A DNA stretch of 64,000 bases from Streptomyces alfalfae (GCF_004127445.1 NZ_QEXM01000003.1:1-64000); one strand, 5' to 3'. Positions 33,481 to 43,088 are shown, counted from the first letter of the stretch. Notes: generated by a model not told the origin, from the sequence alone. Made by a program: numbers and translations.

Positions 33481-33969
33481 ATGTCCGTCTACGAAGAAGA
33501 AATCGGCGCCCTGCGGGGCGGTTCCGCCGACCTGCGCCAGTTCGAGGGCAAGACCGTCCTCGTCGTCAACGTGGCCTCAAAGTGCGGTCTCACCCCGCAG
33601 TACGCGGGCCTCGAGCGGCTGCACGAGCAGTACGCCCCGCGCGGCTTCAGCGTGCTCGGGGTGCCCTGCAACCAGTTCATGGGCCAGGAGCCCGGCACCT
33701 CGGAGGAGATCGCCGAGTTCTGCTCGGCGACGTACGGCGTGACCTTCCCGATGACGGAGAAGGTCGACGTCAACGGCGCGGACCGGCACCCGCTGTACGC
33801 GCGCCTCGTCGACACCCCCGACGCCGAGGGCCACACCGGTGACATCCGGTGGAACTTCGAGAAGTTCCTGGTCGACGGCGCCGGCGAGGTCGTCGCCCGG
33901 TTCGGGCCGCGCACCGAGCCGGACGCCCCCGAGGTCGTCGCCGCCGTCGAGAAGCACCTGCCGACCTGA
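33481..33969 (+). CDS. Glutathione-peroxidase-family (thiol) peroxidase
   Basis: A 162-residue Gpx-fold protein. The peroxidatic Cys is in NVASKCGLTPQYAGLE near residue 36, the Gln/Trp tetrad members are in GVPCNQFMGQEPG and IRWNFEKFLVD, and the length is standard. It contains Cys rather than selenocysteine. As streptomycetes lack glutathione, thioredoxin or mycothiol is the likely reductant. It lies 11 bp behind the FetB-like gene. Confidence 0.95.
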   Translation: MSVYEEEIGALRGGSADLRQFEGKTVLVVNVASKCGLTPQYAGLERLHEQYAPRGFSVLGVPCNQFMGQEPGTSEEIAEFCSATYGVTFPMTEKVDVNGADRHPLYARLVDTPDAEGHTGDIRWNFEKFLVDGAGEVVARFGPRTEPDAPEVVAAVEKHLPT

Positions 33970-34105
33970 CACCACCGCCCGCAAGCGGGGCGCCTCCGGC
34001 CGGGTGAGGGCGGCCCGGCCGGGGGCGCGGGCCGCCGAGCGGGTGATACGTCCGGCCGGGCCAAGCCGATCTGCGGAGTGACGGCGGCGCTCATACGGTG
34101 ACCGA

Positions 34106-35296
34106 ATGGTCATCAGGTACCTTTCGCGCTCCTCCTCCGTCCGTACCGCGGCCCTCGCGCTCGGGGCCCTGGTCCTCCTGTCCACGCCCGTCTCCGCCGC
34201 CGAGCTTTTGGCGGAGCCCGCGCCGCCGCGCCCCGTCCCCGCGTACACCTCCGCCTACCTGGACCGTCCCGGCGTGCAGGTCAGGCCCGACGCCGACGCG
34301 CCGCCGCTGCCCTCTCACGTCTCCGCGCTCGCCTGGCTGGTGGCCGACGCCCACTCGGGCGAGGTGCTCGCCGCGCGGGACGCGCACCGCCCGCTGCCGC
34401 CCGCCTCGACGCTCAAGTCCCTCTTCGCCCTCGCGGTCCTGCCCCACCTGGACGTCGGCAGCCGGCACCTGGTCGCCCCGCGCGAACTCGACCTGGTCGG
34501 CGCCGGCAGCAGCCTGGTCGGTGTGGCGCCCGGCCGTGACTACCGCGTCGACGACCTGTGGCGCGGCGTCTTCCTCAGCTCCGGCAACGACGCCGTGCAC
34601 GTCCTCGCGCGGCTCAACGGCGGCCTGGACAAGTCGGTGCGGCAGATGCGGGAGAAGGCCCGGGAGCTGGGCGCGCGCGACACACACGTGGTCTCGCCCG
34701 ACGGGTACGACGCCGACGGGCAGGTCTCGTCCGCCTACGACCTGGCGGTGTTCGGCAGGGCCGGGCTCGCCGACCCGCAGTTCTCCCGCTACTGCTCCAC
34801 GCGCGTCGCCCAGTTCCCCGCGGGCGGCTGGTCGTACCCCATCCAGAACACCAACCGCCTGCTGACCGGCGCGGACGGCGTCGCCCCCTACCCGGGGCTG
34901 CTCGGCATCAAGAACGGCTACACCAGCAACGCGGGCGCCACGCTGATCACCGCGGCCCAGCGCGACGGGCGCACGCTCGTCGTGACGGTGCTGAACCCGC
35001 AGGAGGGCGGCGGATACGCCGTCTACGAGGAGGCCAGGTCCCTGCTCGACTGGGGCTTCGCGGCGGCGGAGAAGGTGCGGCCCGTGGGTTCGCTGCTCCC
35101 GCCGCCCGCGAAGATCTCCCGCGCGCGCACGACCTCGGAGAGCGCCCTGCTGGAGCCCGACGACTCCGACTGGCCGGCGCTCATGATGGTCATGGCGGGC
35201 GGCGTCGCCGTCCTCGCGGGCCTGATCGTGGCGGTCAGGCGGCGGGCGGCTACGGTGTCCCGGCGCACGGAAGCGAAGAAGAAGATCGTCGAGTGA
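34106..35296 (+). CDS. D-alanyl-D-alanine carboxypeptidase, S11 family
   Basis: A 396-residue exported PBP of the DacA/DacC type. Signal peptide about 1-32 ([19 protein letters not shown]). Catalytic motifs: SxxK in PASTLKSL near 98, SxN-like LSSGNDAVH near 157, and KTG equivalent KNGYTSNAG near 271. A C-terminal membrane segment ([18 protein letters not shown]) and basic tail anchor it with the catalytic domain outside. It trims peptidoglycan stem peptides. No clear ribosome site precedes the ATG. Confidence 0.93.
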   Translation: MVIRYLSRSSSVRTAALALGALVLLSTPVSAAELLAEPAPPRPVPAYTSAYLDRPGVQVRPDADAPPLPSHVSALAWLVADAHSGEVLAARDAHRPLPPASTLKSLFALAVLPHLDVGSRHLVAPRELDLVGAGSSLVGVAPGRDYRVDDLWRGVFLSSGNDAVHVLARLNGGLDKSVRQMREKARELGARDTHVVSPDGYDADGQVSSAYDLAVFGRAGLADPQFSRYCSTRVAQFPAGGWSYPIQNTNRLLTGADGVAPYPGLLGIKNGYTSNAGATLITAAQRDGRTLVVTVLNPQEGGGYAVYEEARSLLDWGFAAAEKVRPVGSLLPPPAKISRARTTSESALLEPDDSDWPALMMVMAGGVAVLAGLIVAVRRRAATVSRRTEAKKKIVE

Positions 35297-35342
35297 GGGC
35301 CCGCCGCCGCGCGGGCGCCGCGCGAGCGTGGGGAGACGCCGG

Positions 35343-36356
35343 ATGAGCGGAGCGCTGGGGGTGGCCGTGCTCGGCGCGGGCCACATGGGGGCCGACCACA
35401 TACGGCGCATCGGCGGGACGGTGGGCGGGGCCCGCGTCGTGGCCGTCGCCGACCCCGACACCGCGCGGGCCGAGGCCGCGGTGGCCGGACGCCCCGGTGT
35501 CCGGGTGCACGGAGACGCCCTCGCCGCGCTCGACGCCCCCGGCGTGGAGGCGGTCCTGGTGGCCTCGCCCGAGGCGGCGCACGAGGAGGCGCTGCTCGCG
35601 GCGTGCGCGCGGGGCCTGCCGGCGCTCTGCGAGAAGCCGCTGACGCCCGGCTCCGCCTCGGCGCTCCGGGTGGTGGAGGCCGAGGCACGGCTGGGCCGCA
35701 GGCTGATCCAGGTGGGGTTCATGCGGCGGTACGACGCGGAGTACGCGGCGCTGAAGTCCCTGCTCGACTCCGGGCGGCTCGGCCGCCCCCTCATGCTGCA
35801 CTGCCGCCACCGCAACGTCTCCTCTCCCCCGCACTTCACCTCGTCGATGCTGATCAGCAGCTCCGTCTCGCACGAGATCGACGCGGCCCGCTGGCTGCTC
35901 GGCCAGGAGATCACCGCGGTGACGGTGCTGCGGCCCGCTCCCTCGTCCGGGGCCCCCGAGGGGCTGCTCGATCCGCAGCTCGTGCTGTTCGAGACGTCGG
36001 GGGGCGCGGTCGTCGACGTGGAGATCTTCGTCAACTGCGGTTTCGGTTACGAGGTGCGGTGTGAGGCGGTCTGCGAACACGGCAGCGCCCAGGTCGGTGA
36101 CGCCCGGGCGATGGTCGTCCGCTCGGCGGGCGGCGCGCGCGAGGAGGTGCCGCAGGACTACCTGGTCCGCTTCGCCGACGCCTACGACCGCGAGGTGCGC
36201 GCCTGGGTCGCCGCCGCGCGCCGGGGCCGGGCCGAGGGCCCGAGCGCCTGGGACGGCTACGCGGCGGCCGTCGTCGCCGAGGCCGGGGGCGCGGCGCTGC
36301 GCGACGGCAGGCGCACGGAGGTCGCCCTGGAGCGGCGGCCCGCGCTGTACGGCTGA
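35343..36356 (+). CDS. Gfo/Idh/MocA family oxidoreductase
   Basis: A 337-residue NAD(P)-dependent sugar/inositol dehydrogenase-like protein. The Rossmann motif [10 protein letters not shown] begins near residue 9, the family signature [13 protein letters not shown] is near 96, and [18 protein letters not shown] near 128 leads into the C-terminal sheet domain, with [15 protein letters not shown] carrying the catalytic His/Asp. Close relatives act on inositol stereoisomers. GGGGAG lies 7 nt before this ATG; an upstream GTG is less likely. No catabolic partners adjoin. Confidence 0.9.
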   Translation: MSGALGVAVLGAGHMGADHIRRIGGTVGGARVVAVADPDTARAEAAVAGRPGVRVHGDALAALDAPGVEAVLVASPEAAHEEALLAACARGLPALCEKPLTPGSASALRVVEAEARLGRRLIQVGFMRRYDAEYAALKSLLDSGRLGRPLMLHCRHRNVSSPPHFTSSMLISSSVSHEIDAARWLLGQEITAVTVLRPAPSSGAPEGLLDPQLVLFETSGGAVVDVEIFVNCGFGYEVRCEAVCEHGSAQVGDARAMVVRSAGGAREEVPQDYLVRFADAYDREVRAWVAAARRGRAEGPSAWDGYAAAVVAEAGGAALRDGRRTEVALERRPALYG

Positions 36357-36367
36357 GGTCCTGCCCC

Positions 36368-37414
36368 TCACGGCTCCCGGGAGTCGGTGTCCAGGCGGCG
36401 TCTGTCCTGCTCGTCCCATGTGGCGGTGGAGCGTGGTTCGACGTAGGGCTCCTCGTCCGGCGGATGGCCTCCGGCGATGGCCCGCTGCCGCGAGGTCTCG
36501 GCGTCGAACTCCAGGCCGAGGAGGATCGCGAGGTTGGTGATCCACAGCCACACCAGGAAGACGATGATCCCGGCGAAGGTGCCGTACGTCTTGTTGTACG
36601 AGGCGAAGTTCGCCACGTACAGCGCGAAGGCGGCGGAGGCGATCAGCCAGATCAGCAGGGCGAGGAAGCTGCCGGGGGTGACCCAGCGGAAGCCGCGCAC
36701 CTTGGCGTTGGGCGTCGCCCAGTACAGGATGGCGATCATCACGATGACCAGGAGCACGAGCACCGGCCACTTCGCGATCGACCAGACGGTCAGCGCGGTG
36801 TCGCCGATGCCGAAGGCGGTGCCGGCCTGGCGGGCCAGCGGCCCGGTGAAGACCACGATCAGCGCGCTGATCACGGCGAGAAGCATCAGGACGACGGTGA
36901 CACCGACGCGGACCGGCAGCACCTTCCAGACCGGGCGGCCCTCGGGGATGTCGTAGACGGCGTTGGCCGAACGGATGAACGCCGCCACGTAGCCGGAGGC
37001 GGACCACACCGCGAGGACCAGGCCGACGAGGGCCATGACCGAGCCGACCCCGGCGTTGCCCTGGAGCTGCCGCACCGCGTTGGTGATCACTTCGCGCGCG
37101 GCGCCGGGCGTGAGCTCGGTGATGTTGTCGAGCACCTTGTCGGTCGTCGACCTGCCCGCGATGCCGAGCAGGGAGACCAGGACGAGCAGGGCCGGGAACA
37201 GCGCCAGGATGCCGTAGTACGTCAGGGCCGCCGCGCGGTCGGTCAGCTCGTCGCGCTTGAACTCGCCGAGGGTCCTGCGCAGCACGTCCCGCCACGACTT
37301 CTTGCCCAGGGCCGTGGGTGTGTCCGGCGCCCGCCGCTCCACCTCGGGCCCGGGCCCGTGCTCCGGGTCCCGTCCCTCATCCCCGCTTCGCCCCGGTTCA
37401 TGTAGCCGTGTCAT
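36368..37414 (-). CDS. YihY/BrkB family inner-membrane protein
   Basis: A 348-residue membrane protein with about six membrane segments between residues 60 and 300, including ALTYYGILALFPALLVLVS and IIVFLVWLWITNLAILLG, both characteristic of the YihY/virulence-factor-BrkB family (formerly misnamed RNase BN). The first 45 residues and last 45 are charged, cytosolic tails. Function is uncertain; a transport or envelope role is suspected. An SsgA-like gene lies 58 bp upstream on the same strand. Confidence 0.9.
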   Translation of the reverse strand: MTRLHEPGRSGDEGRDPEHGPGPEVERRAPDTPTALGKKSWRDVLRRTLGEFKRDELTDRAAALTYYGILALFPALLVLVSLLGIAGRSTTDKVLDNITELTPGAAREVITNAVRQLQGNAGVGSVMALVGLVLAVWSASGYVAAFIRSANAVYDIPEGRPVWKVLPVRVGVTVVLMLLAVISALIVVFTGPLARQAGTAFGIGDTALTVWSIAKWPVLVLLVIVMIAILYWATPNAKVRGFRWVTPGSFLALLIWLIASAAFALYVANFASYNKTYGTFAGIIVFLVWLWITNLAILLGLEFDAETSRQRAIAGGHPPDEEPYVEPRSTATWDEQDRRRLDTDSREP

Positions 37415-37472
37415 GTGTCCAGCAGTACCCGTGGTCCGGGCCGCTCGCATGCGGGCCGGGGCTCCGGACGGG

Positions 37473-37886
37473 TCAGACGCCGCCGAGCAGCCGCGAAAGG
37501 CCCTGGTCGAGATCGAGGCTGGTCTCCTCGTCACCGGCGGGGACGGCGGCATAGGTGCGCGACAGGAAGCGGCGCAGCACGGAGGTGTCGAACTGCACCA
37601 CGGCCAGCCCCTGGTGCGAGTGGAACTCCAGCACGGTCCGCGCCCGGCCGGACGGCCATACGTGCACGTCACCGCCGCCCGCGGGGGCGGTGAGGCCGTC
37701 GTCGAGGAGCTGGCGGGCGAAGACCCAGGTGACCTCCATGCCGTCCAGCGAGGCCTCGGAGGGGAAGGTGATCTGGACGGCCAGGGGGTCCGCCGCCGAG
37801 TAGCGCAGGGCCACCGCCAGGGCGCGCTCGCGGCCGTCCGGGGTGACGAGGCGAGCACGTGCGGGCTGCTGGAGGGTGTCGGCCAT
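37473..37886 (-). CDS. SsgA-like sporulation/cell-division regulator (SALP)
   Basis: A 137-residue SsgA-like protein. Typical features are RYSAADPLAVQITFP near 30-45, VTWVFARQLLDDGL near 55, DVHVWPSGRA and the acidic DLDQGLSRLL near the C-terminus. SALPs are confined to morphologically complex actinomycetes and steer septum and spore-wall assembly. GGAG is 7 nt before the ATG. The sequence is not SsgB itself (that N-terminus differs), so I leave the paralogue unnamed. Confidence 0.93.
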   Translation of the reverse strand: MADTLQQPARARLVTPDGRERALAVALRYSAADPLAVQITFPSEASLDGMEVTWVFARQLLDDGLTAPAGGGDVHVWPSGRARTVLEFHSHQGLAVVQFDTSVLRRFLSRTYAAVPAGDEETSLDLDQGLSRLLGGV

Positions 37887-38157
37887 GATCGAGCTCCACT
37901 TCGGTCGTTCCGGTTCTCGGGACCTCCGGCGGCGAGGCCCCATGCCCTTGGGACCCGGGACACGGGCCTCCATTACGGCGGCACGCCAAAAGATTCATAT
38001 GACCTGCGTCACCCCCTCGCCGCTGAGGCTCCGTGGCCGCCCGTGGTCGGCCGCACCGCCGCGCGTTCCGAGTGCCCTGCACGACGGGTCGCACACGTCC
38101 CTCCGGTGAACAGCGGCCCCGGCTGCGTCCGGCACGCCTCCGGTGCAGGATGGCCCC

Positions 38158-39696
38158 ATGCTGCTCGCCCGGCTCGCCCACGTGTCCAAGGAAGTGGCCG
38201 CCACTTCCGCCAGGTCCCGGAAGATCGCTCTGCTCGCCGAGCTGTTCCGCGCGGCGGAGCCGGAGGACGTGCCGGTCGTCATCCCGTATCTCGCGGGGCG
38301 GCTGCCCCAGGGACGCCTCGGCATCGGCTGGAGCACGCTGAAGGAGGCGGGGCCGCCCGCCGGGGAGGCGACGCTGACCGTGGCGGGGGTGGACGCGGCA
38401 CTCACCGCGATCGGCGCGGTGTCCGGCGCCGGGTCCCAGGCCGAGCGCAGGCGCCTGGTGGGCGAGCTGCTGGGGGCCGCGACCGCCGACGAACAGAAGC
38501 TCCTGACCGGCCTGCTCACCGGCGAGCTGCGGCAGGGGGCCCTGGACGCGGTCGCCGTCGAGGGGCTCGCGGTGGCCACCGGGACCCCGGCGGACGCCGT
38601 GCGGCGCTCGGTGATGTTCGCCGGGGGTGTGGCCCCGGTCGCCGAGGCCCTGCTCGCACGCGGCGCCGAGGCGCTGGAGGAGTTCCGCCTGACGGTGGGC
38701 CGCCCGCTCCAGCCGATGCTCGCGCACGGCGCCCCGTCGGTCGCCGAGGCCGTCGACAAGCTCGGCGCGTGCGCGGTCGAGGAGAAGCTGGACGGCATCC
38801 GCGTCCAGGTGCACCGCAGCGGCGACACCGTACGGGTCTACACGCGCACCCTGGACGACATCACCGACCGGCTGCCGGAGCTGACCGCCGCCGCGCGGGA
38901 GCTCAGGGGGGACAGCTTCATCCTGGACGGTGAGGTCATCGCGCTGGACGCCGGCGGGCGTCCGCGGCCGTTCCAGGACATCGCGGGGCGTGTCGGCTCC
39001 CGCGTCGACGTGGCGGCCGCGGCGGCCGAGCTGCCCCTGTCCCCCGTCTTCTTCGACGCGCTGTCCGTGGCGGGCCGGGACCTGGTGGACCTGCCGCTGA
39101 CCGAGCGGCACACGGAGCTGACCGCCCTGGTCCCCGAGCCGATGCGGGTCCGCCGCACCCTGGTCGAGGACCCGGCCGACGAGCGGCAGCGCGCCGGGGC
39201 CCAGGAGTTCTTCGAGGCGACGCTGGGGCGCGGCCACGAAGGCGTGGTGCTGAAGTCGCTCGACGCCGCCTACAACGCGGGCCGCAGGGGCGCCTCCTGG
39301 CTGAAGGTGAAGCCGGTCCACACCCTGGACCTGGTGGTCCTCGCCGCCGAGTGGGGCTCGGGCCGCCGCACCGGCAAGCTCTCCAACCTGCACCTGGGCG
39401 CGCGGCGGCCCGACGGGAGCTTCGCCATGCTCGGCAAGACCTTCAAGGGCATGACGGACGAGATGCTGGCCTGGCAGACCGAGCGCCTCCAAGAGCTGGC
39501 GGTCGGCGGGGACGGCTTCGTCGTGCGGGTCCGCCCCGAGCTGGTCGTCGAGATCGCCTACGACGGCCTGCAGCGCTCCTCCCGCTACCCGGCGGGCGTC
39601 ACCCTGCGCTTCGCCCGCGTCGTGCGCTACCGCGAGGACAAGCCCGCCGACCAGGCGGACACCGTCGAGACGGTGCTGTCCCGGCGCGACGTGTGA
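38158..39696 (+). CDS. ATP-dependent DNA ligase
   Basis: A 512-residue ligase of the archaeal/eukaryotic-like LigB type. The N-terminal DNA-binding domain (about 1-190) is present; adenylation motif I is EEKLDGIRVQ with the nucleophilic Lys near 210; RTLDDITDRLPEL, DGEVIALD, GHEGVVLKSLD and WLKVKP give motifs Ia to V; the C-terminal OB domain ends about 500. It is separate from the essential NAD-dependent ligase and probably serves repair. A GTG five codons earlier is possible but the spacing favours this ATG. Confidence 0.95.
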   Translation: MLLARLAHVSKEVAATSARSRKIALLAELFRAAEPEDVPVVIPYLAGRLPQGRLGIGWSTLKEAGPPAGEATLTVAGVDAALTAIGAVSGAGSQAERRRLVGELLGAATADEQKLLTGLLTGELRQGALDAVAVEGLAVATGTPADAVRRSVMFAGGVAPVAEALLARGAEALEEFRLTVGRPLQPMLAHGAPSVAEAVDKLGACAVEEKLDGIRVQVHRSGDTVRVYTRTLDDITDRLPELTAAARELRGDSFILDGEVIALDAGGRPRPFQDIAGRVGSRVDVAAAAAELPLSPVFFDALSVAGRDLVDLPLTERHTELTALVPEPMRVRRTLVEDPADERQRAGAQEFFEATLGRGHEGVVLKSLDAAYNAGRRGASWLKVKPVHTLDLVVLAAEWGSGRRTGKLSNLHLGARRPDGSFAMLGKTFKGMTDEMLAWQTERLQELAVGGDGFVVRVRPELVVEIAYDGLQRSSRYPAGVTLRFARVVRYREDKPADQADTVETVLSRRDV

Positions 39697-39722
39697 CGGT
39701 GCGCGGCGCTTCCGGCGTGATT

Positions 39723-39756
39723 TTGCCAATCCTTAACGCCCGATAGGGTGACAGCT
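39723..39756 (+). promoter_or_regulatory. Promoter of the cpeA-cpeB operon
   Basis: TTTGCC, 16 bp, then TAGGGT upstream of the GTG at 39791 agrees with the vegetative streptomycete promoter pattern (-10 TAGRRT). The 94-bp leader is too short for a ydaO-type c-di-AMP riboswitch. Confidence 0.45.
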
Positions 39757-39790
39757 TGGGGTTGATCGCTTATCACGCAAGGGGAGAGCT

Positions 39791-40276
39791 GTGCCCGCAT
39801 CACGTCTCAGCCGTACGCCGCTTCCAGGCATCGGCATCCGGTACGACCTGACCACCCGAGAACAGCGCAGGCTCTCGGTGGTCGCGCACCGGGACGGTGC
39901 GCGGACGCTGAGCGCCTACCGCTCCGACGACCCGGACGAGTGCGCGCTGTCGCTGCGGCTCAGCTCGGGTGAGGCGGACGCGCTGATCGACGCCCTGATG
40001 CCCTCGCACCACAGCCCGAACCTGCTGCACACCACGGACCTCGGCCTCGTCGCCGAGCGGGTGCTGCTGTCGGCCACCTCGCACTGGAACGGGCGCCTCC
40101 TCGGCGAGACCCGGATGCGCACCGAGACCGGCGTCTCGATCGTCGCGGTCCTGCGGCGGGCCGATGCCATCCCCTCCCCCGCCCCCGACTTCCGGCTGGC
40201 GGGCGGCGACACCCTCATCGTGATCGGCACGCGCGAAGGCGTGGAGACCGCCGCGACGATACTCGGAAGGGAGTGA
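39791..40276 (+). CDS. cpeA: RCK_C-domain regulatory subunit of cation antiporter
   Basis: A 161-residue cytosolic protein. The N-terminal half (LPGIGIRYDLTTREQRRLSV) and the C-terminal RCK_C/TrkA-C domain (TGVSIVAVLRRADAIPSPAP, DTLIVIGTREGVE) match KhtT of Bacillus and CpeA of Streptomyces, which bind c-di-AMP and gate the partner antiporter. It starts with GTG after GGGGAG. The antiporter gene begins 5 bp after the stop. The name follows family and gene order; c-di-AMP binding is inferred. Confidence 0.82.
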   Translation: MPASRLSRTPLPGIGIRYDLTTREQRRLSVVAHRDGARTLSAYRSDDPDECALSLRLSSGEADALIDALMPSHHSPNLLHTTDLGLVAERVLLSATSHWNGRLLGETRMRTETGVSIVAVLRRADAIPSPAPDFRLAGGDTLIVIGTREGVETAATILGRE

Positions 40277-40280
40277 CCGC

Positions 40281-41537
40281 GTGCACTCCGCTGTCTTCCT
40301 GATCGAGTTCGGCGCGATCATCCTGGCCCTCGGCCTGCTCGGCAGATTCGCCGGGCGCTTCCAGTTCTCGCCGATCCCGCTGTACCTGCTCGCGGGGCTC
40401 GCCTTCGGTCAGGGCGGGCTGCTGCCGCTCGGCGCGAGCGAGGAGTTCGTCGCCATCGGCGCCGAGATCGGCGTCATCCTGCTGCTGCTGATGCTCGGGC
40501 TCGAATACACCGCGAGCGACCTCGTCAGCAACCTCAAGACGCAGTATCCGGCCGGGCTCGTCGACATGACGCTCAACGCCGTGCCGGGCGCCGTCGCCGC
40601 GCTCCTCATGGGCTGGGGCCCGGTCGCCGCCGTGGTCCTCGCCGGTGTCACCTGGATCTCGTCGTCGGGCGTCATCGCCAAGGTCCTCGGGGACCTCGGG
40701 CGGCTCGGCAACCGCGAGACCCCGGTGATCCTCAGCATCCTGGTCCTCGAGGACCTGGCGATGGCCGTCTACCTGCCGATCATCACCGCGCTGCTCGCGG
40801 GCGTCGGCCTGGCCGCGGGCAGCCTCACGCTGGCCATCGCCCTCGGCGCGGCCGGCGTCGTGCTCTTCCTCGCGGTGCGCTACGGACGGCTCATCTCCCG
40901 CTTCGTCTCCAGCGACGACCCGGAGAAGCTGCTCCTCGTGGTGCTCGGCCTGACCATCCTGGTCGCCGGGCTCGCGCAGCAGCTCCAGGTGTCCGCCGCC
41001 GTCGGCGCGTTCCTGGTCGGCATCGCGCTCTCCGGTGAGGTCGCCGAGGGCGCCCACTCGCTGCTCGCGCCGCTGCGGGACCTCTTCGCCGCCGTCTTCT
41101 TCGTCTTCTTCGGCCTGCACACCGACCCGGCCAGCATCCCGCCGGTGCTGCTGCCCGCCCTGGCGCTCGCCGTCGTCACCGCGTGCACGAAGATCGCCAC
41201 CGGCTACTGGGCGGCGCGCCGCGCGGGCGTCTCCGTACGGGGCCGCTGGCGCGCGGGCGGCGCTCTGGTGGCGCGCGGCGAGTTCTCCATCGTCATCGCC
41301 GGCCTCGCGGTCGCCGCGGGCATCGAACCCATGCTGGGGCCGCTGGCCACGGCGTACGTCCTGATCCTTGTCATCGTCGGCCCGCTGACCGCCCGTTACA
41401 CGCAGCCCGTCGCGGATCACGTGAGCGGGGTCATCGCCCGCCGCCGCATGGCCGGGGACCCCGCTGCCGCGGTGGTGCCCGGACCGCGGGAGACCGTGGA
41501 GTCGCTGGACGGGCAGGACGCGGGCGAGCGGTCCTAG
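40281..41537 (+). CDS. cpeB: CPA2-type K+(Na+)/H+ antiporter
   Basis: A 418-residue membrane transporter with about 12 segments of the monovalent cation:proton antiporter-2 family. Recognisable: FSPIPLYLLAGLAFGQGGLLP, GVILLLLMLGLEY, ILVLEDLAMAVYLP and GALVARGEFSIVIAGLAV. It is the transporter half of a KhtTU/CpeAB pair, exchanging K+ or Na+ for protons when its RCK_C subunit is liganded. The tail after 385 is cytosolic. Starts with GTG after GAAGGGAG. Confidence 0.92.
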   Translation: MHSAVFLIEFGAIILALGLLGRFAGRFQFSPIPLYLLAGLAFGQGGLLPLGASEEFVAIGAEIGVILLLLMLGLEYTASDLVSNLKTQYPAGLVDMTLNAVPGAVAALLMGWGPVAAVVLAGVTWISSSGVIAKVLGDLGRLGNRETPVILSILVLEDLAMAVYLPIITALLAGVGLAAGSLTLAIALGAAGVVLFLAVRYGRLISRFVSSDDPEKLLLVVLGLTILVAGLAQQLQVSAAVGAFLVGIALSGEVAEGAHSLLAPLRDLFAAVFFVFFGLHTDPASIPPVLLPALALAVVTACTKIATGYWAARRAGVSVRGRWRAGGALVARGEFSIVIAGLAVAAGIEPMLGPLATAYVLILVIVGPLTARYTQPVADHVSGVIARRRMAGDPAAAVVPGPRETVESLDGQDAGERS

Positions 41538-41631
41538 CCGGCGGCGCGCGCCCCGCCGGGCAGGGGGCGCGCCGCGGGGAACTCCAGGACCGCCGCCCGA
41601 GGCCCCCTTCCCGCCTGGCACGATGCTTCCC

Positions 41632-42327
41632 ATGACGTCAGGGCCCGCGTTCCGCCTCGCACGAGCCGCCGTGTTCGCGGCCGTGTGCGTGGTGGCGACG
41701 GCCCTGGGTCACGCGCTCATGTCCGGTGCCCCGCTGCCCTGGTGGGCGGTGGGGTACGCGTTCGCCGCCACGTCGGCCGCCGCGTGGTGGCTGACCGGGT
41801 GTGAGCGCGGGGCCCTCGCGGTCACCGGCGCCACCGTCGCGTCGCAGCTGGGCCTGCACGAACTGTTCGGCCTGGCCCAGCGGGTGAGCGCGCCCGCCCC
41901 GGCCGCCGTGCCGGCCTCCGCGCCCGTGTCCACGGCCACGGGTGGCGGCATGGACCACACGGGCCACCCCATGCCGGTGCCCGTGCCGGCGTCACCGCAC
42001 GCCGCCATGCCGGACGAGGGCGTCTCCCACTGGATCATGTCCGTCTTCGGGCACAGCGCCCTCGGCATGTTCCTCGCCCACCTCACCGCCGCACTGCTCT
42101 GCGCCCTGTGGCTGTGGCGCGGCGAGGCGGCCGTGTTCCGCACCGGGCGGGCCCTCGCCGCCGCCGTCTTCGTGCCGCTGCGGCTGGTCCTCACGGCCCT
42201 GGCCGTCTCCCTTCCCCCGGCCCCGCCGCACGTCGGCGCGCTCGCGCCCGTACCGCGGCTGCGCGGGGTCCTCCTGCAGCACGCCGTCTCCCGCAGAGGT
42301 CCGCCGGTCCTTCCGGCCAGTTCCTGA
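41632..42327 (+). CDS. Membrane protein with Met/His-rich loop
   Basis: A 231-residue protein with four to five membrane segments: two pairs flank a central outward loop (about 75-125) rich in Met, His and Pro (GGGMDHTGHPMPVP, PHAAMPDEGVSHW), a composition typical of copper-binding loops. No ribosome site is clear; an ATG three codons earlier is possible. An ECF sigma gene follows after 84 bp. I recall similar pairs next to copper-handling genes in actinomycetes, so a copper-related role is an inference. Confidence 0.7.
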   Translation: MTSGPAFRLARAAVFAAVCVVATALGHALMSGAPLPWWAVGYAFAATSAAAWWLTGCERGALAVTGATVASQLGLHELFGLAQRVSAPAPAAVPASAPVSTATGGGMDHTGHPMPVPVPASPHAAMPDEGVSHWIMSVFGHSALGMFLAHLTAALLCALWLWRGEAAVFRTGRALAAAVFVPLRLVLTALAVSLPPAPPHVGALAPVPRLRGVLLQHAVSRRGPPVLPASS

Positions 42328-42357
42328 CACCGCCCGCACCCCACGTGCCGGGCGGAT

Positions 42358-42378
42358 CTTCGGCGTTCCCCGCCGAAG
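42358..42378 (+). terminator. Hairpin between membrane protein and ECF sigma genes
   Basis: CTTCGGCG-TTCCC-CGCCGAAG is a perfect 8-bp stem 30 bp after the membrane-protein stop and 33 bp before the sigma gene. It may terminate the upstream transcript or form a leader structure of the sigma mRNA. Confidence 0.45.
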
Positions 42379-42411
42379 CACCGAACTCTCCTCACCGAAG
42401 GACCTCTTGCG

Positions 42412-43005
42412 ATGCCTCATGCCCTCGTGCACCCCGGACACGGCACGGACGCGGCCCGGGACGAGCTGATAACGGAATGGGCCCTCGCCGCGCGCGACGG
42501 CGACGGCGACGCGTTCGAGCGGTTCGTGCGCGCCACCCGGCGTGACGTCCTGCGCTTCGTGGCCCACCTCAGCGGCGACCCGCACGCGGCCGACGACCTG
42601 ACCCAGGAGACGTATCTGCGCGCCCTGACCTCGCTCCACGGCTACGCCGCCCGCTCCTGCGCCCGCGTCTGGCTGCTCGCCATCGCGCGGCGCACGGTCG
42701 CCGACCGCTTCCGCATGGCGGCGGCCCGGCCCCGGATCTCCGACACCGGCGACTGGCAGGCCAGCGCGGAGCGTGCCCAGCCGCGCGGTCTGCCCGGCTT
42801 CGAGGAGGGCGTGGCCCTGCTCGACCTGCTGGCGGCCCTGGACGCGCCGCGCCGCGAGGCGTTCGTGCTGACCCAGCTCGTCGGACTCCCGTACGCGGAC
42901 GCCGCCGCCGCCGTCGGCTGCCCCGTGGGGACGGTGCGCTCCCGGGTGGCGCGCGCCAGGGAGCGGGTGAGCGCGCTGCTGCTCGCGGCGGACCGCGTCG
43001 CGTGA
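42412..43005 (+). CDS. ECF RNA polymerase sigma factor
   Basis: A 197-residue group IV sigma factor. Region 2 spans about 28-95 (FERFVRATRRDVLRFVAHLS, DDLTQETYLRALTSLHGY) and region 4 about 138-190 (LLAALDAPRREAFVLTQLVG, DAAAAVGCPVGTVRSRVARA). GAAGGA precedes the ATG. No recognisable anti-sigma factor adjoins, resembling the SigC-type ECF group. The upstream metal-loop membrane protein may be a partner or target. Confidence 0.93.
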   Translation: MPHALVHPGHGTDAARDELITEWALAARDGDGDAFERFVRATRRDVLRFVAHLSGDPHAADDLTQETYLRALTSLHGYAARSCARVWLLAIARRTVADRFRMAAARPRISDTGDWQASAERAQPRGLPGFEEGVALLDLLAALDAPRREAFVLTQLVGLPYADAAAAVGCPVGTVRSRVARARERVSALLLAADRVA

Positions 43006-43088
43006 CCCGCACCGGCTGACCACGACGGGCCCCGGCCGTCGGCCCCCGCACACCTCGCGGGGACCGGCGGCCGGCTCCAGGACCGGCC

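Noticed and set aside
39697..39790. Possible ydaO c-di-AMP riboswitch before cpeA
   Set aside because: The leader is under 100 nt and shows no conserved ydaO core; only a promoter is supported.
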